From the NCBI GenBank assembly GCA_937858455.1, contig CALLYN010000339.1:1-9549 (forward strand): DNA of 9,549 nt. The letters run 5' to 3'. Source of the stretch: an uncultured Kouleothrix sp. (GTDB lineage Bacteria > Chloroflexota > Chloroflexia > Chloroflexales > Roseiflexaceae). Below are positions 1-6,243 of this stretch, one piece after another; positions within the stretch are counted from its first letter, which is position 1; every line of letters starts with the position of its first letter. Position numbers and translations under genes: made by a program. The notes beneath the pieces were generated by a model. That model was given only the letters and a program-made list of their open reading frames with translations. It searched no databases and had not been told where the DNA came from.

Positions 1-36
1 AAAGCCCTGCCCGGCTTTGCCGGGCAGGGCTTTCTA
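1..36. terminator. Intrinsic terminator hairpin at the left edge
   Basis: A perfect 14-bp inverted repeat (arms 1-14 and 20-33) closes a 5-base CTTTG loop. The arms are GC-rich inside (GCCCTGCCCGG) and carry AAA on the left and TTT on the right, so an RNA read in either direction ends in a short U run. The gene it serves lies outside the window. The shape is that of a Rho-independent terminator, possibly bidirectional. Confidence 0.75.
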
Positions 37-319
37 AAAAGAAAGAGATCTATCAATCGCTCTGCGCTCTGCTATAGAGGGCTATGGCTCGTTAAAAATA
101 CGCAATATAGCCTGCTCAAGCGGCACTTTTACCTTCGCCAGAGCGGTACGTTTCATGTGTGGTGCGCCAAGCATCAAACCGCCGAGTACTACTGGATTTG
201 GCCAAACAGGATGCTTGGAGAGGGCGCAGGCGGCTTCGCCGCCCGTGCGAAATCTTTTCTAGCGCGGTGCGCGGCGAGGCTGCCGCCGCAATAGAAAACA
301 TAAATACAGGAACGTACCT
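37..319. other. Non-coding region upstream of fabF
   Basis: There is no convincing gene here; short open frames overlap fabF or have no recognisable content. Visible structure: a weak extended -10-like TGCTATAGA at 70-78 without a good -35, a 6-bp inverted repeat GGCTAT/ATAGCC (80-85 and 107-112), and a small GC hairpin at 229-243. The fabF promoter must lie in this stretch, but I cannot place it with confidence. Confidence 0.5.
229..243. repeat. GGCGG-CTTCG-CCGCC hairpin, copy 1
   Basis: A perfect 5-bp stem with a CTTCG loop. A further GCA/TGC pairing (226-228 with 246-248) is possible beyond a 2-base bulge. The same 15-base sequence recurs at 6216-6230 inside the MITE-like element, also in non-coding DNA, which hints at a dispersed REP-like hairpin. 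It may equally be a chance GC-rich palindrome. Confidence 0.45.
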
Positions 320-1606
320 ATGCGAACGAGGCCAAAGCCCGAGCAACAGCCGCCCGCCGATGATCAGCGTATTGTCGTAACGGGCATGGGGGTAGTGACG
401 CCGCTGGGTGTAGGCATTGCGCCATTTTGGGCTGGGCTGGTGGCTGGCCTCAGCGCCACCGGCCTCTCAACACGCTGCGACCTGAGCGATCTGCCGTGCC
501 AGGTAGTGGCCGAAGTGCCCGATTTCGACCCGCACAGCGCTCTTGAGGCTAAAGAAGCTCGCAAGCTTTCGCGCGCTAGCCAGTTCGCGGTAGCCGCCGC
601 GCGCATGGCCGTCGCCGACGCACGCCTGACGATCGACCATAGCAACCGCGAGGCGATCGGCGCGCTGATCGCCAACAGCTCCACCTCGCCGCCCGAGATC
701 GAGATCAGCACGCAGGCGTTTTTCGATCGCGGGCCATCGCGCATCAACCCATTTCACTTTGCTGCCTCGCTGCCGCACATGCCTGCGTGCCAGGTGGCGA
801 TCCAGCTAGGACTGCTGGGCTATACAACTGCGATCGGCACCGCCTGCGCCGCAGGCGCGCAGGCAATTGGCGAAGCAGGCGAGATCATCCGCCGCGGCGA
901 CGCCGATGTGATGCTGGCAGGTGGCAGCGAGGCCACGATCTGCCGCCTGACGATCGCTTCATTTGTTAGCTTGCGCGCGCTCACCACCCGCGCCGATCTG
1001 CCCGCAGACGCGGCATCACGCCCGTTCGATGCCCTGCGCGATGGGTTTGTCCTGGGCGAAGGCGCGGGCGTGCTGGTGCTCGAACGGCTTTCCGACGCTC
1101 GGCGGCGCAATGCGCGGATCTATGCCGAGCTGATTGGCTATGGCACAGCAAGCGATGCATACCATATTACCGCACCACACCCTAGCGGCGATGGCGCCGC
1201 CCGCGCTATGCGCCGCGCGCTGTACCGCGCCGGGCTCCAAGCTGAACAGATCGATTATGTCAACGCTCACGCTACCAGCACTCCAGCCGGCGACATCGCC
1301 GAGACGCTAGCGATCAAGCAAGTGTTTGGCGAAGCAGCTTACCGCGTACCAATCAGCGCGATCAAGTCGATGATCGGCCACCTTACCAGCGCGGCCGGGG
1401 CGGTCGAAGCAGCGGCCACCATCCTGGCGCTCCAGCACGGCGTCATTCCGCCCACAATCAACTACGCATCGCCCGACCCGGCGTGCGACCTAGACTACGT
1501 GCCCAACAAGGCGCGCGAGGCAGCGCTACACATTGCGATGACGAATTCGTTTGGGTTTGGCGGGGTGAACAGCGCGCTGGTGTTCAGCCGCGCTAGAGGC
1601 GAATGA
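320..1606 (+). CDS. fabF: Beta-ketoacyl-ACP synthase II (FabF-type)
   Basis: This 428-residue condensing enzyme of the thiolase fold should elongate acyl-ACP with malonyl-ACP by decarboxylative Claisen condensation in the cytoplasm. The frame opens with IVVTGMGVVTPLG (about residues 18-30), the usual KAS II N-terminus. The active-site set is intact: nucleophile Cys176 in GTACAAGAQAIGEA, His317 in NAHATSTPAGD, Lys349 and His354 in IKSMIGHLTSAAG, and the C-terminal Gly-rich NSFGFGGVN. FPFD-like SRPFDALRDGFVLGEGAG is also present. The ATG at 320 is chosen because AGGA lies 8 bases upstream; it gives a short charged 16-residue extension before the domain. The residue two after the Cys is Ala where many FabF have Thr. 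No other fab, acpP or PKS gene is adjacent, so a primary fatty acid role is likely but a secondary-lipid role is not excluded. Its 3' end overlaps the convergent neighbour by 14 bases. Confidence 0.93.
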   Translation: MRTRPKPEQQPPADDQRIVVTGMGVVTPLGVGIAPFWAGLVAGLSATGLSTRCDLSDLPCQVVAEVPDFDPHSALEAKEARKLSRASQFAVAAARMAVADARLTIDHSNREAIGALIANSSTSPPEIEISTQAFFDRGPSRINPFHFAASLPHMPACQVAIQLGLLGYTTAIGTACAAGAQAIGEAGEIIRRGDADVMLAGGSEATICRLTIASFVSLRALTTRADLPADAASRPFDALRDGFVLGEGAGVLVLERLSDARRRNARIYAELIGYGTASDAYHITAPHPSGDGAARAMRRALYRAGLQAEQIDYVNAHATSTPAGDIAETLAIKQVFGEAAYRVPISAIKSMIGHLTSAAGAVEAAATILALQHGVIPPTINYASPDPACDLDYVPNKAREAALHIAMTNSFGFGGVNSALVFSRARGE

Positions 1607-2510
1607 TCGTAAGCGCCGCAATACCGAAGAGGATCTGCACCACCACCGAAGCGCCCTGCAGCAGGCGCGCGCCAACCGGCTGCGCGCGGTAAAACAAAAG
1701 CCCAACCACCGTGTTGAGCAGCGTCAGGCCGAACGCAGCCAGCGGCAGAAACAGCACCTGATGGCGCGGGCGTAGATCCGACACCTGGCCGGCGGCGTCG
1801 AAACGCATCCGTAGCATAGCGTCTAGCGCCGGGTAGCGCGCCGCAACCACCCCAAGCGCGATCAGGTTCAACGCCAGCGCGATCAGCAGCAACGTGCGTA
1901 CGGTGTGATCATTCCAGAACGCATACAGAAACATCCGGCTCGGCTCGAACACGCTCGCCAGCGGCTTGGTGGCGCCTAAATTACGGCGCTGCTCGAGATC
2001 CTGAACAAACGCCTCGCGATCAGCCGGCGAAATACCAAACGCCTCGCCGGCGGTGTATACCACCAGCGACTGTGCGGGCGGCCGGGTCGAAAACAAGTGC
2101 ATGTGCCGGCCATCGGCAGCGCGGCCCTGGCCCCAGTAGTAGCCAATGTTCTGCAGCACACCCCAGGGCCGCCACAGTGGCCCCATCCCAATATCAATAT
2201 TCTGGACTTGCTCGAGCGGCACCACAACACGGTTGCCGAGCCAGAGAATATACAGGCCGTTGCGATCGAGCTCGTAGCCAAGCGTAAACGCCGCAGCCGT
2301 CCGATAGGCCAGCGCGCCAGCCAGCAGCAGCAGCGCCAGCAAGCCCACGACCTGAACGTACAGCTGCAAATTGATCGGCCAGGTTTCGGGCGCGCCGCGC
2401 AGCATTCCAGCAAGCTGGACGCCAAGCACGCCAGCGCCTACGAGCGCTAGCAGCAGCAAAACCAGCGCCAGCCAACGCCCAGACGAGGGTTGTGGTTTCC
2501 AGTGTCGCAT
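1593..2510 (-). CDS. Membrane protein with bacterial PH-like domain
   Basis: A 305-residue protein with two N-terminal membrane segments (about 13-36 and 50-72), a soluble middle part (about 75-190) and three C-terminal segments (about 203-225, 250-275, 280-305). The middle starts YELDRNGLYILWLGNRVVVPLEQVQNIDIG, the pattern of the bacterial PH domains of YdbS/YdbT-type proteins (beta strands, then P-L-E-x-V/I-Q-x-I/V-D-I). Function is unknown; such domains are linked to membrane-associated or stress-related roles. The ATG at 2510 is preferred because it opens just before the first membrane segment, but no clear Shine-Dalgarno precedes it. A GTG at 2561, 17 bases after the foldase stop, would add 17 residues of unremarkable sequence. 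It probably shares a transcript with the foldase upstream. Its stop lies inside the last codons of convergent fabF. Confidence 0.75.
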   Translation of the reverse strand: MRHWKPQPSSGRWLALVLLLLALVGAGVLGVQLAGMLRGAPETWPINLQLYVQVVGLLALLLLAGALAYRTAAAFTLGYELDRNGLYILWLGNRVVVPLEQVQNIDIGMGPLWRPWGVLQNIGYYWGQGRAADGRHMHLFSTRPPAQSLVVYTAGEAFGISPADREAFVQDLEQRRNLGATKPLASVFEPSRMFLYAFWNDHTVRTLLLIALALNLIALGVVAARYPALDAMLRMRFDAAGQVSDLRPRHQVLFLPLAAFGLTLLNTVVGLLFYRAQPVGARLLQGASVVVQILFGIAALTIIRL

Positions 2511-2578
2511 ATGGGAATAGTTCGTGCCTTTGGGCAGGTAGCCAGCCACCCGGCCAGCCACCTGCCCGCTGGTGAAGG

Positions 2579-4087
2579 TTATGGCGCCGGTGTGAGCGTC
2601 GGCGTGCCCGTCAGCGTCGTCGTGCTGGTCGGCACGCTTGTAGCTGTCGGCGTCGCATACAGCTCAACAGTCGGCAGTGCGCCAGGCGTTGGCGTTGGCG
2701 GCGAGGTTGGCGTCGGCGAGACGGCCGGGAAGCGCGCGATCGCGGCGGCGGTACGCTGCTGGGCCAGCCACTCATCGAATTTTTTGCTGCGTGCGTCCTG
2801 CAGCTGCACCTCTGTGCTCTCGACGGTGCGGCTGACCAGCTGAATAATATGCCAGCCAAAGCTCGTCGGGATCAGGTCGCTGTTCTGATTTTCTTTCAGC
2901 GCCAGCGCTGCCTTGACGATCGCCGGATCCATCTGGCGACCGTCCGAAGTCTTACCGGTATAGTCGAAAGTCGGCAGCAAGCCACCCTGATCGCGGGTCG
3001 CAAAATCTTCCGATTTTTCTTTAGCCAGCTCCTCGAAATTCGCGCCGCCGCGCAGCTGCGCAAGGATCGCCTCGGCGGCTGGCTTGCGTGCCGCCAGTGC
3101 TGCATCGCGCTGAGCCTGCGTATCGGAAAGCGTCGCAGTGCTGGAGATCAGGATCTGGCGTACTGCGATGCTATTAGGATTAGTGGTAGGCTGGAAGCTG
3201 GCCTCGGGCAGCAGCTGGGCTTCGACCTTGCTTGCCAGTGCTTGGCGCAGGTACTGATCGTGCAGCGCTTTTTTGAAATCGTCGATCGTCAGGCTGGCCT
3301 TCAGCGGCTGCGAGGGGTCGGGGCTAAGCCGCAGGATCTCTTGCTGATAAGCGTCGTACAGGCGGCCAATTGCCGCGTCGAGCTGACCGAGCGCCGCGTC
3401 GGGCAGTGGCGTTGCGGTAGGCGGAACTGTGGCGGTAGGCGGCACAGTTGGCGACGCAGTTGCGGTTGGGCCGCCGGGCGTAGCGGTAGCCGCAGGGGTA
3501 GCGGTAGCAGTAGGCTCCGCCGTCGCAGTCGGCGTCAGGGTTGTCGTCGAGGTAAGCGGGTTCGAGGGCGCAGGGAACGAGCGCCCGAGATCGGCCATAA
3601 GCTGCTGAGCGATCTCGCCATCGTTCACTTGCAGGCTATAGGCTTTTGCAGCGCTCTGGATCACCAGCTGCCGGTCGATCCAGCCGTTCACGGTCTCTTC
3701 ATCGACGGTGCCGGTGCGAATATTGGCCACCTCGGCGTCGAGCGTAGTAATCTGGCCTTCGAACTGGCTGCCGAACTGGCCGCCAAACAGGTTGAGCAGC
3801 TGGAGATTTTGGGCGATGCTTCGCGCGATCGCATTACGTCGCTCGGTCCAATACTCACCGCGCGTCAGGGTGGTAGCGCCCACCTGCGCAATCGGCCGGC
3901 TCGGGATCCACAGCCGGTCGTAGGCCACGCCAATCAATACGGCCAGCAGCGCCAGGCCAATCGCCGATCCGACCACAAGCGTCACCAAGCGCTGGCGGCG
4001 CTGCTCGCGCTGCCGGCGGCTCATGGCGCGGCGGGTCATTGGCGCTTGAGGTGTAGGCTGCTGGGGGGTTCTCGGTGTCTGGGCCAT
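2579..4087 (-). CDS. Membrane-anchored PpiC/parvulin-type peptidyl-prolyl isomerase
   Basis: A 502-residue putative extracytoplasmic foldase (SurA/PrsA-like). Order: a basic, Gln/Pro-rich cytoplasmic start, a single membrane anchor (about 35-57, no lipobox and no obvious cleavage site), a helical SurA-N-like region (about 70-170), a Thr/Pro/Ala-rich linker (about 176-229), a second helical part, and the rotamase domain (about 307-421). The rotamase shows VRQILISS, FEELAKEKSED, GGLLPTFDYTG and GWHIIQLVSR. The last 49 residues are again Thr/Pro-rich, like a wall- or surface-exposed tail. It likely catalyses prolyl isomerisation of exported proteins outside the membrane. The ATG at 4087 has GGAG 3-4 bases upstream. 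An in-frame ATG at 4111, inside an inverted repeat, would add 8 residues and has AGGG upstream, so the start is uncertain. The gene follows rpsR on the same strand and precedes the PH-domain gene by 68 bases. Confidence 0.85.
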   Translation of the reverse strand: MAQTPRTPQQPTPQAPMTRRAMSRRQREQRRQRLVTLVVGSAIGLALLAVLIGVAYDRLWIPSRPIAQVGATTLTRGEYWTERRNAIARSIAQNLQLLNLFGGQFGSQFEGQITTLDAEVANIRTGTVDEETVNGWIDRQLVIQSAAKAYSLQVNDGEIAQQLMADLGRSFPAPSNPLTSTTTLTPTATAEPTATATPAATATPGGPTATASPTVPPTATVPPTATPLPDAALGQLDAAIGRLYDAYQQEILRLSPDPSQPLKASLTIDDFKKALHDQYLRQALASKVEAQLLPEASFQPTTNPNSIAVRQILISSTATLSDTQAQRDAALAARKPAAEAILAQLRGGANFEELAKEKSEDFATRDQGGLLPTFDYTGKTSDGRQMDPAIVKAALALKENQNSDLIPTSFGWHIIQLVSRTVESTEVQLQDARSKKFDEWLAQQRTAAAIARFPAVSPTPTSPPTPTPGALPTVELYATPTATSVPTSTTTLTGTPTLTPAP

Positions 4088-4102
4088 ATTCTCCACATAA
4101 AT

Positions 4103-4131
4103 AATGGGCATAGGTCATCCCTATGCCCATT
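4103..4131 (-). terminator. Hairpin between rpsR and the foldase gene
   Basis: A perfect 12-bp stem (arms 4103-4114 and 4120-4131) with a 5-base loop. Read on the minus strand it is followed by ATTTATG, an imperfect U-rich run. It may terminate the rpsF-ssb-rpsR transcript, attenuate readthrough into the foldase gene, or mask the alternative foldase start codon at 4111, which lies inside one arm. The U tract is too weak for a firm terminator call. Confidence 0.45.
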
Positions 4132-4208
4132 GCTACGCTTCTATGCACAGAGCCAGAGACGATACCAAAGCTGCGGCGCGGCTGCACCTTCTTAGGCAGC
4201 GCTCTGCG

Positions 4209-4502
4209 CTAGCTGCGGGTATGCGCTGCGGCGAAGGGCAGCAGCGCCATGTGGCGCGCCCGCTTGATCGCGACCGTCAGGCCGCGCTGGTGGCGCGCAC
4301 ACGTGCCGGTGCGGCGGCGCGGCAGGATCTTGCCGCGGTCGGAAACATAGCGCTGGAGCCGCTTGATGTCTTTATAATCGGCCACGCGGATTTTATCGGT
4401 GCAGAAGCCACACACCTTGCGCCGCGCCACAAACTTGCGCCGCCCGGCCCCGCCCGCGCCACCGCCCGCGCCTGGGCCACCACGCCGTCGAAAATCACTC
4501 AT
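4209..4502 (-). CDS. rpsR: 30S ribosomal protein S18 (zinc-binding form)
   Basis: A 97-residue protein that binds the platform of the 30S subunit next to S6. The family core is clear: [57 protein letters not shown]. Cys31, Cys34, Cys68 and His71 form a CxxC...CxxH set, so this is the zinc-coordinating version of S18 rather than the cysteine-free paralogue known in some bacteria. The N-terminus is Arg/Gly-rich ([18 protein letters not shown]). The ATG at 4502 (MSDFRRRGG) is chosen over an upstream in-frame start at 4577 because it gives the normal length and has GAGGG about 10 bases upstream. Third gene of the S6-SSB-S18 cluster, 90 bases after ssb. Confidence 0.95.
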   Translation of the reverse strand: MSDFRRRGGPGAGGGAGGAGRRKFVARRKVCGFCTDKIRVADYKDIKRLQRYVSDRGKILPRRRTGTCARHQRGLTVAIKRARHMALLPFAAAHTRS

Positions 4503-4530
4503 AGGTATGCTACCCTCGATCTCATATATG

Positions 4531-4545
4531 CGACGCAAAGCGTCG
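4531..4545 (-). repeat. Small hairpin in the ssb-rpsR spacer
   Basis: CGACGC and GCGTCG pair across a 3-base loop, about 30 bases upstream of the rpsR start on the minus-strand mRNA. It is the second of two stem-loops in this 90-base spacer. A role in rpsR translation or mRNA processing is possible but only inferred. Confidence 0.35.
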
Positions 4546-4568
4546 GCTGAATAGCGAGTACTACAGTG

Positions 4569-4590
4569 CTGGCGCACGCGATGGCGCCAG
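4569..4590 (-). repeat. Hairpin just after the ssb stop codon
   Basis: A 7-bp stem (CTGGCGC/GCGCCAG, arms 4569-4575 and 4584-4590) with an 8-base loop, starting 2 bases after ssb ends on the minus strand. No T run follows, so it is not a typical intrinsic terminator. It could instead protect the ssb message or adjust the ratio of ssb to rpsR. Confidence 0.4.
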
Positions 4591-4592
4591 GC

Positions 4593-5033
4593 TTAGAACG
4601 GAATATCCTCGTCGCCAATATCAATCGAGCGCGAGGCCGCCGGGCCGCGCGCCGCCGGGCGATGATCAGCGTCATCGTCGGGCAGGCTCTCGCGCGAGCT
4701 ACGGCCGTCGAGCATGATCATATCGCTGGCGATCACCTCAGTGCGATACCGCGTCTGGCCGTCCTGATCCTGCCACTGGCGCGTCTGCAGGCGGCCCTCG
4801 ATATAAACCCGGCTGGCCTTACGCAGATGCTCGTTGCAGATCTCGGCCAGCTTATTCCAGGTGACGACGTTGAACCACTCGGTTTCCTCGCGCACATCAC
4901 CGCTGCCGTCTTTCCACTGGCGGCCAGCGGCCACGCTAAAGGTGGTGACCGGGCTACCGCCGGGGGTATACCGCATTTCCGGATCCTTGCCGAGCCGCCC
5001 GATGATCATGACCTTGTTCAGATCCTTGGCCAT
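4593..5033 (-). CDS. ssb: Single-stranded DNA-binding protein
   Basis: A 146-residue SSB that coats single-stranded DNA in replication, recombination and repair. The OB fold (about 1-105) begins MAKDLNKVMIIGRLGKDPEMRYTPGG and contains WFNVVTWNKLAEIC and YIEGRLQTRQWQDQDGQTRYRTEVIA, all family hallmarks. A short disordered linker leads to the acidic tip DIGDEDIPF, the docking peptide for partner proteins, which is intact. The ATG at 5033 is preferred over a GTG at 5042 because GGTGATC, complementary to the 16S 3' end, lies immediately upstream and the homologous N-terminus starts MAKDLNKV. It sits between rpsF and rpsR, the conserved order in many bacteria, 77 bases after rpsF, and is expected to be cotranscribed from the promoter at about 5654. 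Confidence 0.96.
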   Translation of the reverse strand: MAKDLNKVMIIGRLGKDPEMRYTPGGSPVTTFSVAAGRQWKDGSGDVREETEWFNVVTWNKLAEICNEHLRKASRVYIEGRLQTRQWQDQDGQTRYRTEVIASDMIMLDGRSSRESLPDDDADHRPAARGPAASRSIDIGDEDIPF

Positions 5034-5110
5034 CTCGATCACCTTTCGTAAACGCTCGTCGCATCAGCGCTACCGGCCGCGGATCGGCTGACATATCGCA
5101 GCCGAGCAGG

Positions 5111-5554
5111 CTACTCTTCGTCGTCGGCTTCCTCATCCTCGTCGCCAGCAGCTTCGTCATCGCCGGCGCTCGCGCCAATCGGCACTGCCGTGGCAGCTGG
5201 TGTGGATGCAACCTTCGACTCGACCAAGGTCATCAGGTAGCGCAGCACTGAGTCGTTCAGCTTGAGGGCGCGCTCGACCGTGCCGACCTGCGAGGTAGGC
5301 AGGTTGAAATGGCAGAGCACATAGTACCCTTCGTTGAAAGGCCGGCGGCTGGCCTCACCCTCGGCGTACTCGCGGATGGGGTAGGCAAATTTGCGGCGGC
5401 CCCAGGGGGCTGTTTGATCAACGCTTGTCACATCGCCGCCGGCCGAGGTAATGGCCTGGCGCACGCGGTTGATCGCGTTGTTGATCTCTTCCTCGCTTGA
5501 TCGCAAGGGTGAGACAATGAACAAAAGTTCGTAGTCACGCCGACGCTCGCGCAT
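5111..5554 (-). CDS. rpsF: 30S ribosomal protein S6
   Basis: A 147-residue protein of the small-subunit platform; it pairs with S18, encoded two genes downstream. The S6 fold occupies about residues 7-100: DYELLFIVSPLRSSEEEINNAINRVRQAI, WGRRKFAYPIREYAEG, YYVLCHFNLP and LKLNDSVLRYLMTL. A poorly conserved 45-residue tail ends in a strongly acidic stretch (DDEAAGDEDEEADDEE), making the protein longer than the usual 95-135 residues. The ATG at 5554 is fixed by an excellent AGGAGG 4 bases upstream; the frame is open 22 codons further but that part is leader. It is the first gene of the rpsF-ssb-rpsR cluster, with a clear extended -10 promoter about 100 bases upstream and a stem-loop in the leader. 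Confidence 0.96.
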   Translation of the reverse strand: MRERRRDYELLFIVSPLRSSEEEINNAINRVRQAITSAGGDVTSVDQTAPWGRRKFAYPIREYAEGEASRRPFNEGYYVLCHFNLPTSQVGTVERALKLNDSVLRYLMTLVESKVASTPAATAVPIGASAGDDEAAGDEDEEADDEE

Positions 5555-5573
5555 TGTTCCTCCTGTGGTGTTG

Positions 5574-5625
5574 CCCCCATGTCGATGCATACCCGATTGC
5601 GCGTCGATAGGTATGAGCATGGGAG
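5574..5625 (-). promoter_or_regulatory. Stem-loop in the rpsF mRNA leader
   Basis: On the minus strand an outer 8-bp helix (5618-5625 with 5574-5581, one G-U pair) encloses an asymmetric internal loop (2 against 6 bases), then a 6-bp CATACC/GGTATG helix (5610-5615 with 5588-5593) and a 16-base apical loop. It ends about 20 bases before the rpsF start. S6:S18 complexes are known to bind rpsF leaders in many bacteria; whether this stem has the needed CCG bulge was not established. Confidence 0.45.
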
Positions 5626-5653
5626 CAGAAGCGATATTTGATTACGGCGGGAG

Positions 5654-5682
5654 ATTATAGCATAGCCGCGGCATCGCCGCAA
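5654..5682 (-). promoter_or_regulatory. Promoter of the rpsF-ssb-rpsR cluster
   Basis: The minus strand reads TGCTATAAT (5662-5654), a perfect extended -10. TTGCGG (5682-5677) lies 17 bases upstream and matches the first half of TTGACA. The predicted start is near 5647, giving a leader of about 93 nt before rpsF. The 14 bases GGCTATGCTATAAT are identical to those before the histidine kinase. Confidence 0.75.
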
Positions 5683-5750
5683 GGCGGCTAGCGCGCAGCA
5701 GAGCGCCGCCGGCTAGCCAGGCACATTCCGCGATGCTGGCGGCGCAAACG

Positions 5751-5787
5751 CCGAACGGCTCGCCCAGGCACTGAGCGAGCCGTTCGG
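5751..5787 (-). terminator. Terminator of the small zinc-finger-like gene
   Basis: A perfect 13-bp GC-rich inverted repeat (arms 5751-5763 and 5775-5787) with an 11-base loop, starting 24 bases after the small gene's stop on the minus strand. Only a short CGTTTG follows, so the U tract is poor, but position and stem stability fit a terminator separating this gene from the rpsF promoter. Confidence 0.65.
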
Positions 5788-5811
5788 AGCGTATCGACGA
5801 AGCGCAGCCAA

Positions 5812-5997
5812 CTAGGCCATCGACTTCTGCAAGCAAGCGCGGTGGTGGTACGTCTTGTTACGGCGACGGCCATCCATCACAACCACCATGTCGCGGTCGT
5901 TCATAATCTGCTGCCCACAGTTCAGGCAGGCATGGTCGGTAGCGCGGCCGCTTTTGTCGCGCGCGGTGACGTCGGTCTTCGACTTCTTCTCAGCCAT
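5812..5997 (-). CDS. Small CxxC/HxxC zinc-finger-like protein
   Basis: A 61-residue protein not assigned to a named family. A basic, Lys/Asp/Arg-rich start (1-20) is followed by C24-L-N-C27, about 24 residues containing DMVVVMDGRRRNKTY, then H51-H52-R-A-C55. CxxC-x24-HxxC has the spacing of half a LIM-type or related treble-clef zinc site, so one Zn2+ is plausible. It has no membrane segment or signal peptide, so it should be cytoplasmic. The single ATG (5997) is preceded by a weak GGAG about 12 bases upstream. The gene has its own extended -10 promoter (6078-6086) and a downstream hairpin terminator, so it is probably monocistronic. Real-gene status rests on the conserved-looking metal site, the flanking signals and lack of overlap. 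Function is unknown; nucleic acid or ribosome association would suit its charge and neighbours but is a guess. Confidence 0.75.
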   Translation of the reverse strand: MAEKKSKTDVTARDKSGRATDHACLNCGQQIMNDRDMVVVMDGRRRNKTYHHRACLQKSMA

Positions 5998-6077
5998 TGT
6001 TTTGGCGCTCCGTTCTTGAGCAAGTTTCTGTTCTAAGCATAGCGCGCAGGAATACCCGGCCCACCATGCCGAGGAGT

Positions 6078-6086
6078 ATTATAGCA
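6078..6086 (-). promoter_or_regulatory. Extended -10 promoter of the small zinc-finger-like gene
   Basis: The minus strand reads TGCTATAAT (6086-6078). No good -35 hexamer is visible 16-18 bases upstream, which the TG extension can compensate for. The predicted start is near 6071, leaving a 5' leader of about 74 nt before the ATG at 5997. Confidence 0.65.
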
Positions 6087-6114
6087 TGCTCTGCGCGAGT
6101 TGGCTATTAGCGAA

Positions 6115-6124
6115 ACGTTAGAAG
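6115..6124. repeat. Left flanking direct repeat (putative target duplication)
   Basis: ACGTTAGAAG borders the left terminal inverted repeat and recurs exactly at 6356-6365 on the other side of the element. An 11th base (C) also matches but is shared with the repeat end. Ten bases is within the range made by several DDE transposase families. Confidence 0.7.
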
Positions 6125-6209
6125 CAGGGCTGGTGCAACGTCGGCCCTCACCTCCCTTACCCCCTCCCCTGATACCAAATTCGCTTGATTACTTACACTT
6201 TGGTGGGGG

Positions 6210-6236
6210 TTTGGGGGCGGCTTCGCCGCCCCCAAA
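6210..6236. repeat. Internal hairpin 1 of the MITE-like element
   Basis: An 11-bp perfect stem (TTTGGGGGCGG, 6210-6220, with 6226-6236) around a CTTCG loop, possibly extended by G-T pairs. On the plus strand AAATTTCCTTTT follows, so it could act as a terminator for plus-strand transcripts. Its core repeats the hairpin at 229-243. Confidence 0.7.
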
Positions 6237-6243
6237 TTTCCTT

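Noticed and set aside
159..380. Plus-strand open frame of 73 codons overlapping the start of fabF
   Set aside because: Arg-rich composition typical of GC-rich frame shadows, no recognisable motif, and it overlaps the well-supported fabF start.
320..1606. Frequent CGATCG/GATCGC words as a HIP1-like dispersed signal
   Set aside because: They fall mostly in coding DNA and may only reflect GC-rich codon use; without counts against expectation there is no support.
3408..3562. Repetitive GCGGTAGGCGG-like DNA as a CRISPR or satellite array
   Set aside because: The repeats encode the Thr/Pro/Ala linker of the foldase, are irregular and in frame, and have no spacer structure.
2849..4195. Long plus-strand open frame (448 codons) opposite the foldase gene
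   Set aside because: Antisense to a gene with clear domains and a membrane anchor; the translation is Arg/Gln-rich with no motif, a usual artefact of high-GC codon use.
4371..4377. TATAAT-like string on the plus strand inside rpsR
   Set aside because: It is the complement of the conserved DYKDI codons, with no suitable -35 or downstream plus-strand gene.
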